From NCBI GenBank assembly GCA_016712345.1, contig JADJRH010000011.1, positions 1,426,001 through 1,490,000 of the forward strand: a DNA stretch of 64,000 nt, read 5' to 3'. The notes under the pieces are model-generated. The model searched no databases. It had not been told where the DNA came from and saw only the letters and a list, made by a program, of their open reading frames with translations. Position 1 is the first letter of the stretch. Each line of letters starts with the position of its first letter. This document shows positions 40,953 through 50,032 of this stretch, one piece after another. Made by a program: the position numbers and the translations under genes. Source of the stretch: Polyangiaceae bacterium (GTDB taxonomy: Bacteria > Myxococcota_A > Polyangia > Polyangiales > Polyangiaceae).

Positions 40953-43900
40953 TTACTCAGACGCATCGTCGTCCACTTCCGCCTCAGCTCTTCGCATGTA
41001 TTCTTGATGCGCCAGACGCGCAGCATAGTAGAGGTACGCCGAACACTCATAGCCCAAGAGTTCGGCACCCCGAGCACAATGGCGAAGTGCGTAGGCTTGC
41101 CGTTTGACGTCGTCCATCACCCTGAACTGCGCCTCCAGGTCAAGAGCCGTCGTGTAAGCATGTTCCACAAGCTTCAAGTCGACCGCCTCTCCAGCTCGAA
41201 TCAGGCAATCCACTTCGTGTAGACGGCAGCGCGCCGCCCTCCAGTTGTAGCCGATTGTCTCGTAGGCGCCGGCGGCTTCGCGAAACAAGACGGCGGCCCT
41301 GCCTAGGCCATCCGGGGACGCCGTCCTCCTGCCATCACTTTCCGCGACCAGGGCTCTTGCACGCAAGCAGGTTGCGTGGCCCGCGGGTCCCGCGATGGCC
41401 GCGAACCCTAGACGTTCGACGTCATCAAGGTAGCCCGTGGCCTCCCGCAAGTCTGCCACTTGCGCGGAAGATTCTGCAAGCTCCACTTCCAGTTGAAGCC
41501 TGCGGTATGTCATGGGAACCTGTCCCCCATCGAGCAGCTCGCGCACCATGGCGATAGCGCTTCGGGTACGTTGCGGGCTTTGACTTCGCGCTCTTGCACG
41601 AGCCAACCTCGCCCCCACCTCGGCCTCCAACAGCGGGTTGTTCAGTTCTTTCGCAAGCTTCAGAGCTGCTGCGAATTCCGACTCCGCTTGAGCCATATCT
41701 TCGTGCTGGCAGAGAACGTTTGCGATCCCTATGATCGCTCTCACCCGATCGGCATCACCTGGAGAAAGCTCCGCGGCGACCTGCCGGTAGAGGCTTTCTG
41801 CTCGCTTTCGGTGCCCAAGAATCTCGTGGACATAGGCGCGACGTTCGGCAATCATCCACAGTTCACGGCTACCTCTCCCACGTTGCAAAATGCGAGAAGC
41901 CTCTGTCAGATTTTCGAATGCCGAACCAAAATTCCCCGCCTCGCGATCGAGGTCGGCAAGCCCCTTTCGAATCGCGGCCGCGGCAACCGGCTCTTTTTCC
42001 GTTGGGCAGCACTTGGCCGCACTGCAGTAGAGTTCTCGGGATTCGTTGGACCGCCCTTGCCTCCGGCGAATGTCCGCCAGCAGACCCAGCCCATGGCCTT
42101 TGGGGAACCAGTCTTCTTCTCTTCGTAGCCGTTCGGCGAAGGGTTCCGCTTGATCGAGTCGCCCGGTTCGAAGCAGGCTTCGGAGCGCTCGCACTTTCAG
42201 TTCATCGCCTTTGCGCTGCCAGCCGAACAGAGCGAGCACTTCCGCTACCTGATTGAGAGTTTCTGAAGCTAGCCCGTGCTGCCACCTCCGTTCGAGGTCC
42301 GACACGCGGGTTTCGCCCGCAGCAACGATTTTCCGCAAGGCATCCTTCACAAGCCCCGAAACCCGCAGATCGTCAACGCCCGCTCTACTAAGCGAGCCGG
42401 CCCAGTAGAGAAGCGACGCCCGGCAGACCTCAGCCCACGCGTCGGAACCCGCGCAGGCGCTTTCGGCTGCAAGAATTGTTTGGAGCGTCTCGGATGCCGT
42501 CATCGGCGACACCTGGAGAATCACCTTGCGAACAATCGGGTGGACCGAATACAACGTCTCGTGCACGTTCAGGGTCGATCCCGGTTGTTCAACCTGGACC
42601 AGCCCGAGGTCCACCAGATGGTTTATCTCCGCGGGCTTGGTCGATGTAAGGGAGGCCGCCACGTCCGCGGGAACCGGCCCAACAAACGCCGCAAGGGTGC
42701 GGAGTAAGGCTCGCCCGTTGTGCTGGTCGATGCTAACAAGCAATCCCTCAAGCCAGCGCGGGTGACGGGTTGAGCTGGGCCCCTCGTGGGCAAGGCGGCG
42801 CACGTCGACCCCAGTACGAATTGAACGTGCGACGGTTTTGAGTTGGAGTGGATGCCCACCGATTCTCCTGTAAACTTCATCGAACAGCTCGCGAACCGCA
42901 GCGATGGCCTCAGAACGGTATGGTCCTTCCGCTCCGAGATTTTCCAGAAAATAGTCTTGCGCCTCGCCGGGTGCGATGGGACGCAGCGAGATGGATCTCC
43001 AACCATAGGCTGCCATGTGCGGCGGCGCTACGATAATGAATGCCGAAGGCGCACGCACGCGGCGCAACAGGTCCCACGCCTCGCCGTAAAGGCTGTCGCG
43101 GCTGCGCACCAGGAGGATAACCAGCACACCCTGGCGCTCGACTCCTGAAACTTCTTTTAGAAACGCGTCTACAGCGGACTCCGAATTGAAACGTTGTCGC
43201 AGATCGAGGCTGTTGAGAACCAAGGTTGCGAGCGCGTCCGCGCTCAGGTGCGTTGGCTGCGCGTGGAGGTCGACTACGGTAACACTGCGAAATGCCCATC
43301 CGACGTGTCGGGCGACTGTTCTTGCTAGCGACGTTCGCCCGGTATCTGGAGGGCCGACAATGGCAACGCAACCCGACGATCGCCCGGGACTCAATAGTGA
43401 CTCGTGAAGTTTAGACGCCCCTCGGCACAGGGTGGGAAGGGCTGGCGACAGTTCACTGCTGTTTAAGTGGCTTGAGGGATCTTGGAGCACCGTAACGGGC
43501 GTCGACCAGGCTTGACCCTGGTCGACCAGCTGCCAACCCGGCATGCGAAGAACCGCGATGGGACCGGGCGACCTGTTGTTCATCCCCCGCGAGAACGTGC
43601 GCGCTAGGTGATCCCTCGCCTGCTGCCTGCACGCTTCAAGAAAGGCCATTTGCAGACTGCTGCCGCGGGCAAGTTCGCTGTAAAATGCGCGAAAAAGTGC
43701 TGTTGCATCGTCGGCTCGGACGTCGTTCTGGAACGCAACAATACCCGCAAGGCCCTGGCAAGAGTCGGCTCGGGCGGTCTCTTCCTCCGAGAGCGATCGG
43801 CACGAAGACAAGCACAACAGAACCGGATTCCTCCCGTGGCGGTGATTGATGCGCTCAAAGATGTCCGAAAGCCCCACGGGTTCGGGCGTGCCATAACGCC

Positions 43901-44159
43901 TATTCTCCAAGACCAAATAGGTATTGCCTTTTTCGTCTTTGTCGGCGTGTCCGTCGAAATGAACGATGTCGGCGCTGGCGCCGATCGCTTCCATGAAGGC
44001 TCCAAAATCCGCGGGCCCCCGCGAATCGATAACGAGCGGCACTTGAGCCGTGTGAAAAATGTCGTAGATGGCTCGAAAATCGGCCGCGCGAGGCAATTTC
44101 CCCGACCCATAGGGCCGAGCCTCAATCAGCCGCAAGGTTCGAAGTCCACCAACATCCAT
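40953..44159 (-). CDS. CHAT-protease / STAND-like NTPase / TPR protein
   Basis: 1,068 residues. Residues about 1-200 are a CHAT (caspase-like) cysteine peptidase: His71 in IVHFDGHAD and Cys120 in LLCLSSCRS form the expected dyad. Residues about 240-500 resemble an NB-ARC/STAND ATPase, but the P-loop is GPPDTGRTS, with Arg replacing the essential Lys, and the Walker-B-like strand (VLVILLVRSR) lacks the usual acidic pair. A winged-helix part follows (LLRTLAAFVGPVPADVAASL, HPIVRKVIL). Residues about 600-1,060 are TPR-like helical repeats (RALRSLLRTGRLDQAEPFA, AESLYRQVAAELSPGDADR). This sensor-switch-protease layout is typical of bacterial cell-death and antiphage proteins. It follows the unknown gene by 13 bp and lies next to BREX. 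Target unknown. Confidence 0.8.
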   Translation of the reverse strand: MDVGGLRTLRLIEARPYGSGKLPRAADFRAIYDIFHTAQVPLVIDSRGPADFGAFMEAIGASADIVHFDGHADKDEKGNTYLVLENRRYGTPEPVGLSDIFERINHRHGRNPVLLCLSSCRSLSEEETARADSCQGLAGIVAFQNDVRADDATALFRAFYSELARGSSLQMAFLEACRQQARDHLARTFSRGMNNRSPGPIAVLRMPGWQLVDQGQAWSTPVTVLQDPSSHLNSSELSPALPTLCRGASKLHESLLSPGRSSGCVAIVGPPDTGRTSLARTVARHVGWAFRSVTVVDLHAQPTHLSADALATLVLNSLDLRQRFNSESAVDAFLKEVSGVERQGVLVILLVRSRDSLYGEAWDLLRRVRAPSAFIIVAPPHMAAYGWRSISLRPIAPGEAQDYFLENLGAEGPYRSEAIAAVRELFDEVYRRIGGHPLQLKTVARSIRTGVDVRRLAHEGPSSTRHPRWLEGLLVSIDQHNGRALLRTLAAFVGPVPADVAASLTSTKPAEINHLVDLGLVQVEQPGSTLNVHETLYSVHPIVRKVILQVSPMTASETLQTILAAESACAGSDAWAEVCRASLLYWAGSLSRAGVDDLRVSGLVKDALRKIVAAGETRVSDLERRWQHGLASETLNQVAEVLALFGWQRKGDELKVRALRSLLRTGRLDQAEPFAERLRREEDWFPKGHGLGLLADIRRRQGRSNESRELYCSAAKCCPTEKEPVAAAAIRKGLADLDREAGNFGSAFENLTEASRILQRGRGSRELWMIAERRAYVHEILGHRKRAESLYRQVAAELSPGDADRVRAIIGIANVLCQHEDMAQAESEFAAALKLAKELNNPLLEAEVGARLARARARSQSPQRTRSAIAMVRELLDGGQVPMTYRRLQLEVELAESSAQVADLREATGYLDDVERLGFAAIAGPAGHATCLRARALVAESDGRRTASPDGLGRAAVLFREAAGAYETIGYNWRAARCRLHEVDCLIRAGEAVDLKLVEHAYTTALDLEAQFRVMDDVKRQAYALRHCARGAELLGYECSAYLYYAARLAHQEYMRRAEAEVDDDASE

Positions 44160-44172
44160 GGCCAGATTTGGT

Positions 44173-45222
44173 TCAGGGGCGCCGACTGAGGGCTTCTAGC
44201 AATCGCTGCACGTAGTCTTCAGGCGGGTTGGTTGCGGCGGGAAGATTCAGAATCCCGGCGGCGGCTACCACCTGCAGGGTGTTTGGCGAATCGGTTTTTG
44301 AGGGCAGATCCGGTGACGGTTCGTGAAGCCACAAGCTCGACAGCGCCTGAAGGATGAGCGTGTCGTCGTTGGTGATCCCACCCGCGTCTCGTGCAGAAGC
44401 GAGCCGTGCGTAAAGCCCCTTGAGCGCGTTGGCCGGGTCCGGATCGCGGTCGAGTGTGGCGATATCGGAGGCCACCAGCGCGGCCATACTGAGCGCGCTC
44501 TTGCTGCCGGCATCCTCTTGAACTCGGGTCCACTCGGCGACGGCTTCGTCGGTCGCAGCAGCCCGGGCCGCCTCGTCCAGCAACAAGAGCGCTTTCGCGT
44601 ATTTTTCGACGCCGAGCAGGAAACGAAATTGTGGAGCGTTCATCAGCGTCTTGCCCGGATATCTGGTGAACGTCCCGTGCTCCGACACCTGGCGCGCGGC
44701 ACCGGCCCATGGTTCTGCCCCAAAAGCCGCCGCCGGGAACGGCACATAACGGTAGCGGCCTTTGAAACTGGCGGGGCCCCAGCCCTTCTCGATGGTTGCG
44801 CGGATCGGGTCTAGTTGCCCGCTATTGACTAGGCCACCTGCTTCGAACATGGCGCGCTGAGGCACAGCCATTGGCCCGAGCAGCGCGGACGCAGGCGCGT
44901 CGTGTGCGGAGGGTAACGCCGCTGTGTGCTGGCGCGCAGAGGGCGGTAGGTTATACGTTCCGCCCAACGTGCCGTCGACCATTCCGATGCGAATGCAGCC
45001 TGTGCTAAGCACGCCGGCCACTGCAAAGCCGGCGGCGACCAACTGCTCGCGCACTCCCTTGGTCGCATTTTCGTCGTCGAGAAAAAAGTCGACATGATCT
45101 TGCGTCAACTCTACGCGTCCTGCTGGGTGATCGGCAATCACCATGCGAACTGTGTTGCCGCTCTGCTCCAGGCGAAAGCCCGCCGGCAAAGCCCCTTGCA
45201 AGTGTTCGATAGAAATGCTCAC
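44173..45222 (-). CDS. unknown protein transcribed with the CHAT gene
   Basis: 349 residues, not recognised. An N-terminal strand-rich domain (SISIEHLQGALPAGFRLEQS, VRMVIADHPAGRVELT, GVLSTGCIRIGMVDG) leads to a loop with PSARQHTAAL, a Gly/Phe-rich middle (FKGRYRYVPFPAAAFG) and a helical C-terminus (KALLLLDEAARAAATDEAVA, LILQALSSLWLHEPSPDL). No signal peptide or membrane segment. GGAGG stands 6 nt before the GTG at 45222, which decides the start. Only 13 bp separate it from the CHAT gene, so the two are almost surely co-transcribed. Possible roles are the CHAT protease's sensor, regulator or substrate; none can be shown from sequence. Confidence 0.6.
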   Translation of the reverse strand: MSISIEHLQGALPAGFRLEQSGNTVRMVIADHPAGRVELTQDHVDFFLDDENATKGVREQLVAAGFAVAGVLSTGCIRIGMVDGTLGGTYNLPPSARQHTAALPSAHDAPASALLGPMAVPQRAMFEAGGLVNSGQLDPIRATIEKGWGPASFKGRYRYVPFPAAAFGAEPWAGAARQVSEHGTFTRYPGKTLMNAPQFRFLLGVEKYAKALLLLDEAARAAATDEAVAEWTRVQEDAGSKSALSMAALVASDIATLDRDPDPANALKGLYARLASARDAGGITNDDTLILQALSSLWLHEPSPDLPSKTDSPNTLQVVAAAGILNLPAATNPPEDYVQRLLEALSRRP

Positions 45223-45314
45223 AGCACACCTCCGCGCGTTACAAGATAACGGCAAGGCTACGCCTTTGAGGGCAGGGCGCGCAACAAGAAATGCCCCCAA
45301 TGGCGATCAAAATT

Positions 45315-46277
45315 TCAACGTTGCGCGGCAGCCACGGGGCGAAGGGCCCCGGCGGCACCCTCAAAGCTCTTTGGAGCGACGGCCGCAAAGGTCAGACCAG
45401 CGAGGTCTGCCCGCGGTGGGTCGCCCAACAGGTCAACTATCTGGATCGCGTCCTCTGCGTTACTTTTCACGCGAAGCCACACATGGGCGAGGCCATACAC
45501 CATCTCGGCTGTGAAACCTCGACGGGCAAGATAAGCGCCAGCAAGTATACTCCAGTCTTCACAATCTCCGCCCAACCGTGCCGTCTCCACAGGGGCCAGG
45601 GCGTATGCGGTGCCGCTGATCCAACCGTCGGCCAGGTCGGCGGGATCGTGTTTGACACTGGTTTTAAGGTCGAACTGGACCCACTGCTTGAGTTGAGCGA
45701 CCTCTTTTTCTAAGGATCCGGGTTTGGAGGGCCCGGCCAGTTTGATGAGCTGCTCGATGAAGGGATCCGTTTGATACTTGCTTGCCAATGCGGCAAAGTT
45801 CTTGGCATTCGGTGCCACAATGTCACCCAGTAAACACTTCTGATCGATGGGGAGTTCCACAAGCTTGGATCCGGAGTCGTCACTCGGGTAACGAAGCTTC
45901 AGTACGACGTTTTCGCGAGGTGTGTTGGATGCACACCGGCGCGGCGCGGTCACATCCAATTCAATGGCCTTGCCGTCACCACCATCCGACGAGACGAGCA
46001 TCGCATTGCTCACGTCAACGGAGAGCGGCTTCGGTGAAAGGCTCTCCAGACGAACGGTCAGGCGCCACCGCGTTCCTTCGGCTGCGGCGGTTGCGGGGCT
46101 GGGTGTGACGGTCGCCGTCACGTCTTGACCTTGGACCGTCCACGCACGTTGCGGTGATCGGTATGCACGCAAGTTCGGAAGCGTCACCGGAAGGCTCTCG
46201 TCCGCCACGGCCGTCGTTGCGCCACACAAAGAAAGCAGTGTCCCGGCAAACACCCCGCACATTCTCGACACGCGCAT
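45315..46277 (-). CDS. exported transglutaminase-like cysteine peptidase
   Basis: 320 residues with a signal peptide (MCGVFAGTLLSLCGATTAVAD). The N-terminal half is strand-rich. Residues about 170-300 form a transglutaminase-like fold: WISGTAYALAPVETARLGGDCEDWSILAGAYL holds the nucleophile Cys in GGDCED, and YGLAHVWLRVKS holds the catalytic His, followed by an Asp-containing strand (AIQIVDLLGD). Such enzymes cleave or cross-link peptides or peptidoglycan in the envelope. It is on the same strand as, and 92 bp upstream of, the CHAT-linked unknown gene, so they may be co-transcribed, though export argues for a separate role. The start ATG at 46277 begins the signal peptide. Confidence 0.75.
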   Translation of the reverse strand: MRVSRMCGVFAGTLLSLCGATTAVADESLPVTLPNLRAYRSPQRAWTVQGQDVTATVTPSPATAAAEGTRWRLTVRLESLSPKPLSVDVSNAMLVSSDGGDGKAIELDVTAPRRCASNTPRENVVLKLRYPSDDSGSKLVELPIDQKCLLGDIVAPNAKNFAALASKYQTDPFIEQLIKLAGPSKPGSLEKEVAQLKQWVQFDLKTSVKHDPADLADGWISGTAYALAPVETARLGGDCEDWSILAGAYLARRGFTAEMVYGLAHVWLRVKSNAEDAIQIVDLLGDPPRADLAGLTFAAVAPKSFEGAAGALRPVAAAQR

Positions 46278-46573
46278 CTTGAACCCCAAAAGCAAGCCCC
46301 CAAACACGACCGGCCCTTTATCCGACTTCACATCCAACTGCAAGAGCAAATTGTCGGCCGCCCAACAGCCTGTACCGCTGGCGCGAAAAGTATCCAAGTT
46401 TGTTAAATTGTCGACTTCGTGCTGTATGGCGTTTGACACGCTGGTGGGTCATCGCCGTCACACCTGATCGGCCGGATCGTGCGCTGCGGATGCGATTTCA
46501 CCGTTGCGGGTTGGGGCGAAGCCTGCCCTCACCGTCGCTGCACAAGCGCGAGCGTGCGTGGAGCGACTGGAGG

Positions 46574-48688
46574 CTATTGCGGCTTGGATGCCGACAGCCA
46601 TCGGATGGTGCCGGCCACGTCCAATAGGTAGTTTTCGACCACCTCCAGGGCGTATTTTTCGGGCAGGCAGTCTTGAAATTTCGACAGGCGGTATCCGGGC
46701 AGTCTTGCGAGCACGGCGTGCCTCACCTCCGGCGATTGCCAGAACGCTTCCGATGCCATTTGGCCGATCGCAATTCCAACGTTTTCGTGGTTCACGCCAT
46801 CTCCTTCGATACGAAGTTGAAAGTTGTCGGCAACCACTTTCCATCCGCATGCCGCGTCGAAGCCGTATTTGAGGGTGTGGTTGATGCGCCCCCCCGCGAA
46901 AGTCCACCACCTTGCGGTGCTGCCGTCCAGTTGAACGGCGCGGCCCGGGCGGCATAGCAGTTCGCCGAGTTCGGCCCGCATTTCGTCGATATGTTTCGAC
47001 GTGCGGCTGTCGGCGTATGGGTAGCTCGCGGTGCCAGTAAGGAGGCTCTTGATCTTTTGGGATATCTCAAATCCTAAGAGCTGCGGGATAAAGCCGCCCC
47101 AACTTGGCTTCATTCCGCCGGGAGCATCACGAACGACGACCACGCGATCGTCGTGGGCTACGTGCTCGACCGTCCATGCCCGACCGCCGAGCAAAAACGA
47201 ACTCAAGTGTGGAACAAGCCGATCTACAAAGTCTTGTTCGAGCGAACCCAGGTCGCGCCCACCTGTGGTCACCACCCGGTAGAGCAACGGCGACGAAAAC
47301 ACGGCATAGAGTTCGAGAAAATTCTTGCGACCAAAGGTTCGTTCGGCTTTTTGGCCCATCGAGAGAAGCCCGCCTGACTCGAACAAAAAGTCGTCGTGTT
47401 TCAGGTGGTCGATGAGGGCGTTGAACTCGTCACGCGAAATGGCACGAAAGTCCGGCACTCGTGACAGCTGCTGCCAGCAACGTTCGGCACTTATGGCGCC
47501 GTATTGGAGCGACATGGCGAAAATCTGCTGAACGAGTACGGGCCAGCATCTACGCTGGTCGACAACACGCTCGACCCAGCCCTCGCGCGCCAGCTCAATC
47601 AATGCAACAGCCTGAAGTGCCGCTTCGGGGTCGTCGCATAAAAAGGTGGTGTTTGCCGCTATCCCTTGGCGGCGGCCGGTGCGTCCCATGCGTTGCAGAA
47701 AAGAGGAAACTGAGCTTGGCGCGTTTGCTTGGAACACAAGGTCGAGATCGCCCACGTCGATGCCCAATTCAAGGGTGGAGGTACATACGATGCACGCGTT
47801 TTGTCCACGGGCGAAGCGGTCTTCCGCGACTCGCCGCTCTTCGAGCGAGACGGAGCTATGGTGAACATAGACGTCCATTCCGCGCCCGCGCATGCGATCG
47901 GCTACGCTTTCCGTCAATGCGCGGGACTGGCAGAAAAACAGGCTTTTTTTGTTCACTGCGCGAGCTGCGGCTTCGCCCGCAAGGCCGGACACGCTCTCGT
48001 GCAGGCCCACGTGAATCTCCCTCTTGGAGGGCACTTTCGGAGGGTCGATCACGACCTTTTCGCGCTTGGAAGATCCGGCGATCCAATCGACGATTTGATG
48101 GGGGTTGCCGACGGTGGCAGACAGTCCGATGCGCTGAAGATCGTTGCGACTGGTTGGCGCAAGTCGCTCGATCACCGACATTAGATGGGCGCCGCGGTCC
48201 GTCCCGGAAAGCGCGTGCACCTCGTCGATGACGACCAGTCGAAGGTCGGAAAATAGCCGCCCTACGGGAGAGCGCGGCGATACGAGCATCACTTCAAGTG
48301 ACTCGGGCGTCGTCATCAAGATGGCGCCGGGCTCGCGAACGAACTTGCGCTTCGCATGGTCGGTCACGTCGCCGTGCCACACGAACCTCCTGAGGCCGAC
48401 CATCTCGGCATAGGTGCCGAGCCGGTCTTCTTGGTTATTGAGCAGCGCCTTGATGGGGGCGATGTAGAGAACCCCTACGCCTTCGGGCTCGTGTTCCACC
48501 AGATTGGCCAGCGCGGGGAACATCGCCGCTTCGGTCTTGCCGCCGGCCGTAGGGGCCAACACAATGGCGTTTTTCCCATCGAGAATCGCGTGGGACGCAA
48601 GCTCTTGCACAGGGCGGAGAGAGGTCCATCCAAGGCGCGAGACAATCGCTTGCTGCAAGCGGGGCGGAAACCGGGCGAACGCGGACAC
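46574..48688 (-). CDS. brxHI: BREX Lhr-like helicase BrxHI
   Basis: A 704-residue superfamily 2 helicase of the Lhr type. It has a Q-like motif (WTSLRPVQELA), Walker A APTAGGKTEA (about 45-54), TTPESLEVML, DEVH box (LVVIDEVHAL, about 153), LSATVGNP, a second RecA domain (LFFCQSRALTESVAD, TLELGIDVGDLDLVFQ, QRMGRTGRRQG) and a long C-terminal Lhr-like extension. In BREX types 2 and 6 BrxHI is the final gene, as here, and is thought to remodel or unwind DNA during host-phage discrimination. It starts with GTG 3 nt after the brxD stop, with GGAG about 8 nt upstream, so it is part of the BREX operon. Confidence 0.88.
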   Translation of the reverse strand: MSAFARFPPRLQQAIVSRLGWTSLRPVQELASHAILDGKNAIVLAPTAGGKTEAAMFPALANLVEHEPEGVGVLYIAPIKALLNNQEDRLGTYAEMVGLRRFVWHGDVTDHAKRKFVREPGAILMTTPESLEVMLVSPRSPVGRLFSDLRLVVIDEVHALSGTDRGAHLMSVIERLAPTSRNDLQRIGLSATVGNPHQIVDWIAGSSKREKVVIDPPKVPSKREIHVGLHESVSGLAGEAAARAVNKKSLFFCQSRALTESVADRMRGRGMDVYVHHSSVSLEERRVAEDRFARGQNACIVCTSTLELGIDVGDLDLVFQANAPSSVSSFLQRMGRTGRRQGIAANTTFLCDDPEAALQAVALIELAREGWVERVVDQRRCWPVLVQQIFAMSLQYGAISAERCWQQLSRVPDFRAISRDEFNALIDHLKHDDFLFESGGLLSMGQKAERTFGRKNFLELYAVFSSPLLYRVVTTGGRDLGSLEQDFVDRLVPHLSSFLLGGRAWTVEHVAHDDRVVVVRDAPGGMKPSWGGFIPQLLGFEISQKIKSLLTGTASYPYADSRTSKHIDEMRAELGELLCRPGRAVQLDGSTARWWTFAGGRINHTLKYGFDAACGWKVVADNFQLRIEGDGVNHENVGIAIGQMASEAFWQSPEVRHAVLARLPGYRLSKFQDCLPEKYALEVVENYLLDVAGTIRWLSASKPQ

Positions 48689-48691
48689 GCT

Positions 48692-50032
48692 TTAGAACTC
48701 CAAGGGCAAAATGGGATAGCCCTTTTCGTCGCCGGGCTCAGGTTCATATTCAAGCGGCTTTTTCCCTTGAGCGGCGCGCTCTTCGACCACAGTGACCTGC
48801 GGCTCAGGAAGGTCGGCATCGGGGTTTTCGGCCACCACGTCGAAGAGGTTCACCAGCCTGCGGAGGAACTGTCTGGGCACAATCCCTACGTCGCCGCCGT
48901 ACCCTTTGGTCACTTCATCGACCTTGGCAAGAATCACTTCAGGAGTGACTTTTTGGGCGACGATATTCGGGTCACCCATAGGATAAAGTTCACGCAGCCG
49001 TAGCCCCACGTCTTTCAATCGGTCGCGATCAAACGGCCGGAGTTCCAGTTGAGGCTGACGCATCGAGACCAGATTCCCTTCGATTTGAAAGCGGATCCGA
49101 TCGTGCAGGGGCTGCAATCCTGCGACGCCGCGGCGGTTGTCGAACAGTTCAGGCGTCCCGGTGAAGATCCAAAATGCGCCCTTGAAGCGATCGGCGGCGT
49201 CGATGATTTGGCGGATGCCGTTCAGAGACTTGCCGCGCACGTCCTGCCGCATGCGAAGGATCGTTTCGGCTTCGTCGATCACGATCACTAACCCCTTGTA
49301 TCCGGCAGCTTTCACGATCTCGAGGATGCCCCCGAGGTACGCCATCGCGTCGGCGCCTGTGATGTCGCCTTTGATGCCGGCGAGCCTTTTTTCAGCCGCA
49401 CCTACGTTTTCGCTTCCCGAGAGCCACGACAAGAGCGAGCCGGCTTCGCGCAGTCTTCCCGCCTGTTTGAGTTTGAAGATCTCGCGCAAGACGCGGCCAA
49501 GGTCTTCGGGAGCTTTGCCTGCGGTGAGGGAGCTGATGTCTTCTTCGATCCGCTGTTCTACCATGCGGTCGAAGTCGGGGGCGTTTTCGTCGGCCCCGCC
49601 GTCGATGAGAGCATTTTCTACCCTTGCAATCCAGCGATCGATGATGTCACCGAGTGCGCCCCGCGCGCAAGAGGCGGTGCCGAGTTCTCGAACAACTTTT
49701 CTGTAAACGTCATCGAACTTGTGGAAGTGCAGGTCGTTGTCGGAAACGACCACAAAGCTCGTTGCAAAGCCTAGGCTGCCCGGGGGGTCGCCCTTGCGAG
49801 TATAGTGCAACGCATCGAGCAAAGCGAGCCTCGCCATGAAGGTCTTGCCACACCCATAGCCCCCCCTCAAGAACTTGAATACACCTTCGCCCGAGGCAGC
49901 GAGGTCGAGAAGGCGGTGGATCTCCGCACGTTGTTTTTCGATCCCTACGGCAAATGCCTCCAGTCCTCGCTCGGGTACAATGCCGGAGCGAAGGCGTTCG
50001 AAGATGTGTTCCCGGTCGCGCTTGCTTGTCAA
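48692..50032 (-). CDS. brxD: BREX ATP-binding protein BrxD
   Basis: A 446-residue P-loop ATPase. It begins IFERLRSGIVPERGLEAFAV, the conserved BrxD N-terminus. Walker A is RGGYGCGKTF (57-65); Walker B is GLVIVIDEAE (about 247); a sensor-like strand is GAFWIFTGTPELFD. BrxD occurs only with BrxHI in BREX types 2 and 6. The start is TTG at 50032: it overlaps the pglZ stop (TTGA) and has GAGGAGG 6 nt upstream, a strong signal that outweighs the rare codon. The C-terminus is acidic and Pro-rich (EYEPEPGDEKGYPILPLEF). Confidence 0.88.
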   Translation of the reverse strand: MTSKRDREHIFERLRSGIVPERGLEAFAVGIEKQRAEIHRLLDLAASGEGVFKFLRGGYGCGKTFMARLALLDALHYTRKGDPPGSLGFATSFVVVSDNDLHFHKFDDVYRKVVRELGTASCARGALGDIIDRWIARVENALIDGGADENAPDFDRMVEQRIEEDISSLTAGKAPEDLGRVLREIFKLKQAGRLREAGSLLSWLSGSENVGAAEKRLAGIKGDITGADAMAYLGGILEIVKAAGYKGLVIVIDEAETILRMRQDVRGKSLNGIRQIIDAADRFKGAFWIFTGTPELFDNRRGVAGLQPLHDRIRFQIEGNLVSMRQPQLELRPFDRDRLKDVGLRLRELYPMGDPNIVAQKVTPEVILAKVDEVTKGYGGDVGIVPRQFLRRLVNLFDVVAENPDADLPEPQVTVVEERAAQGKKPLEYEPEPGDEKGYPILPLEF

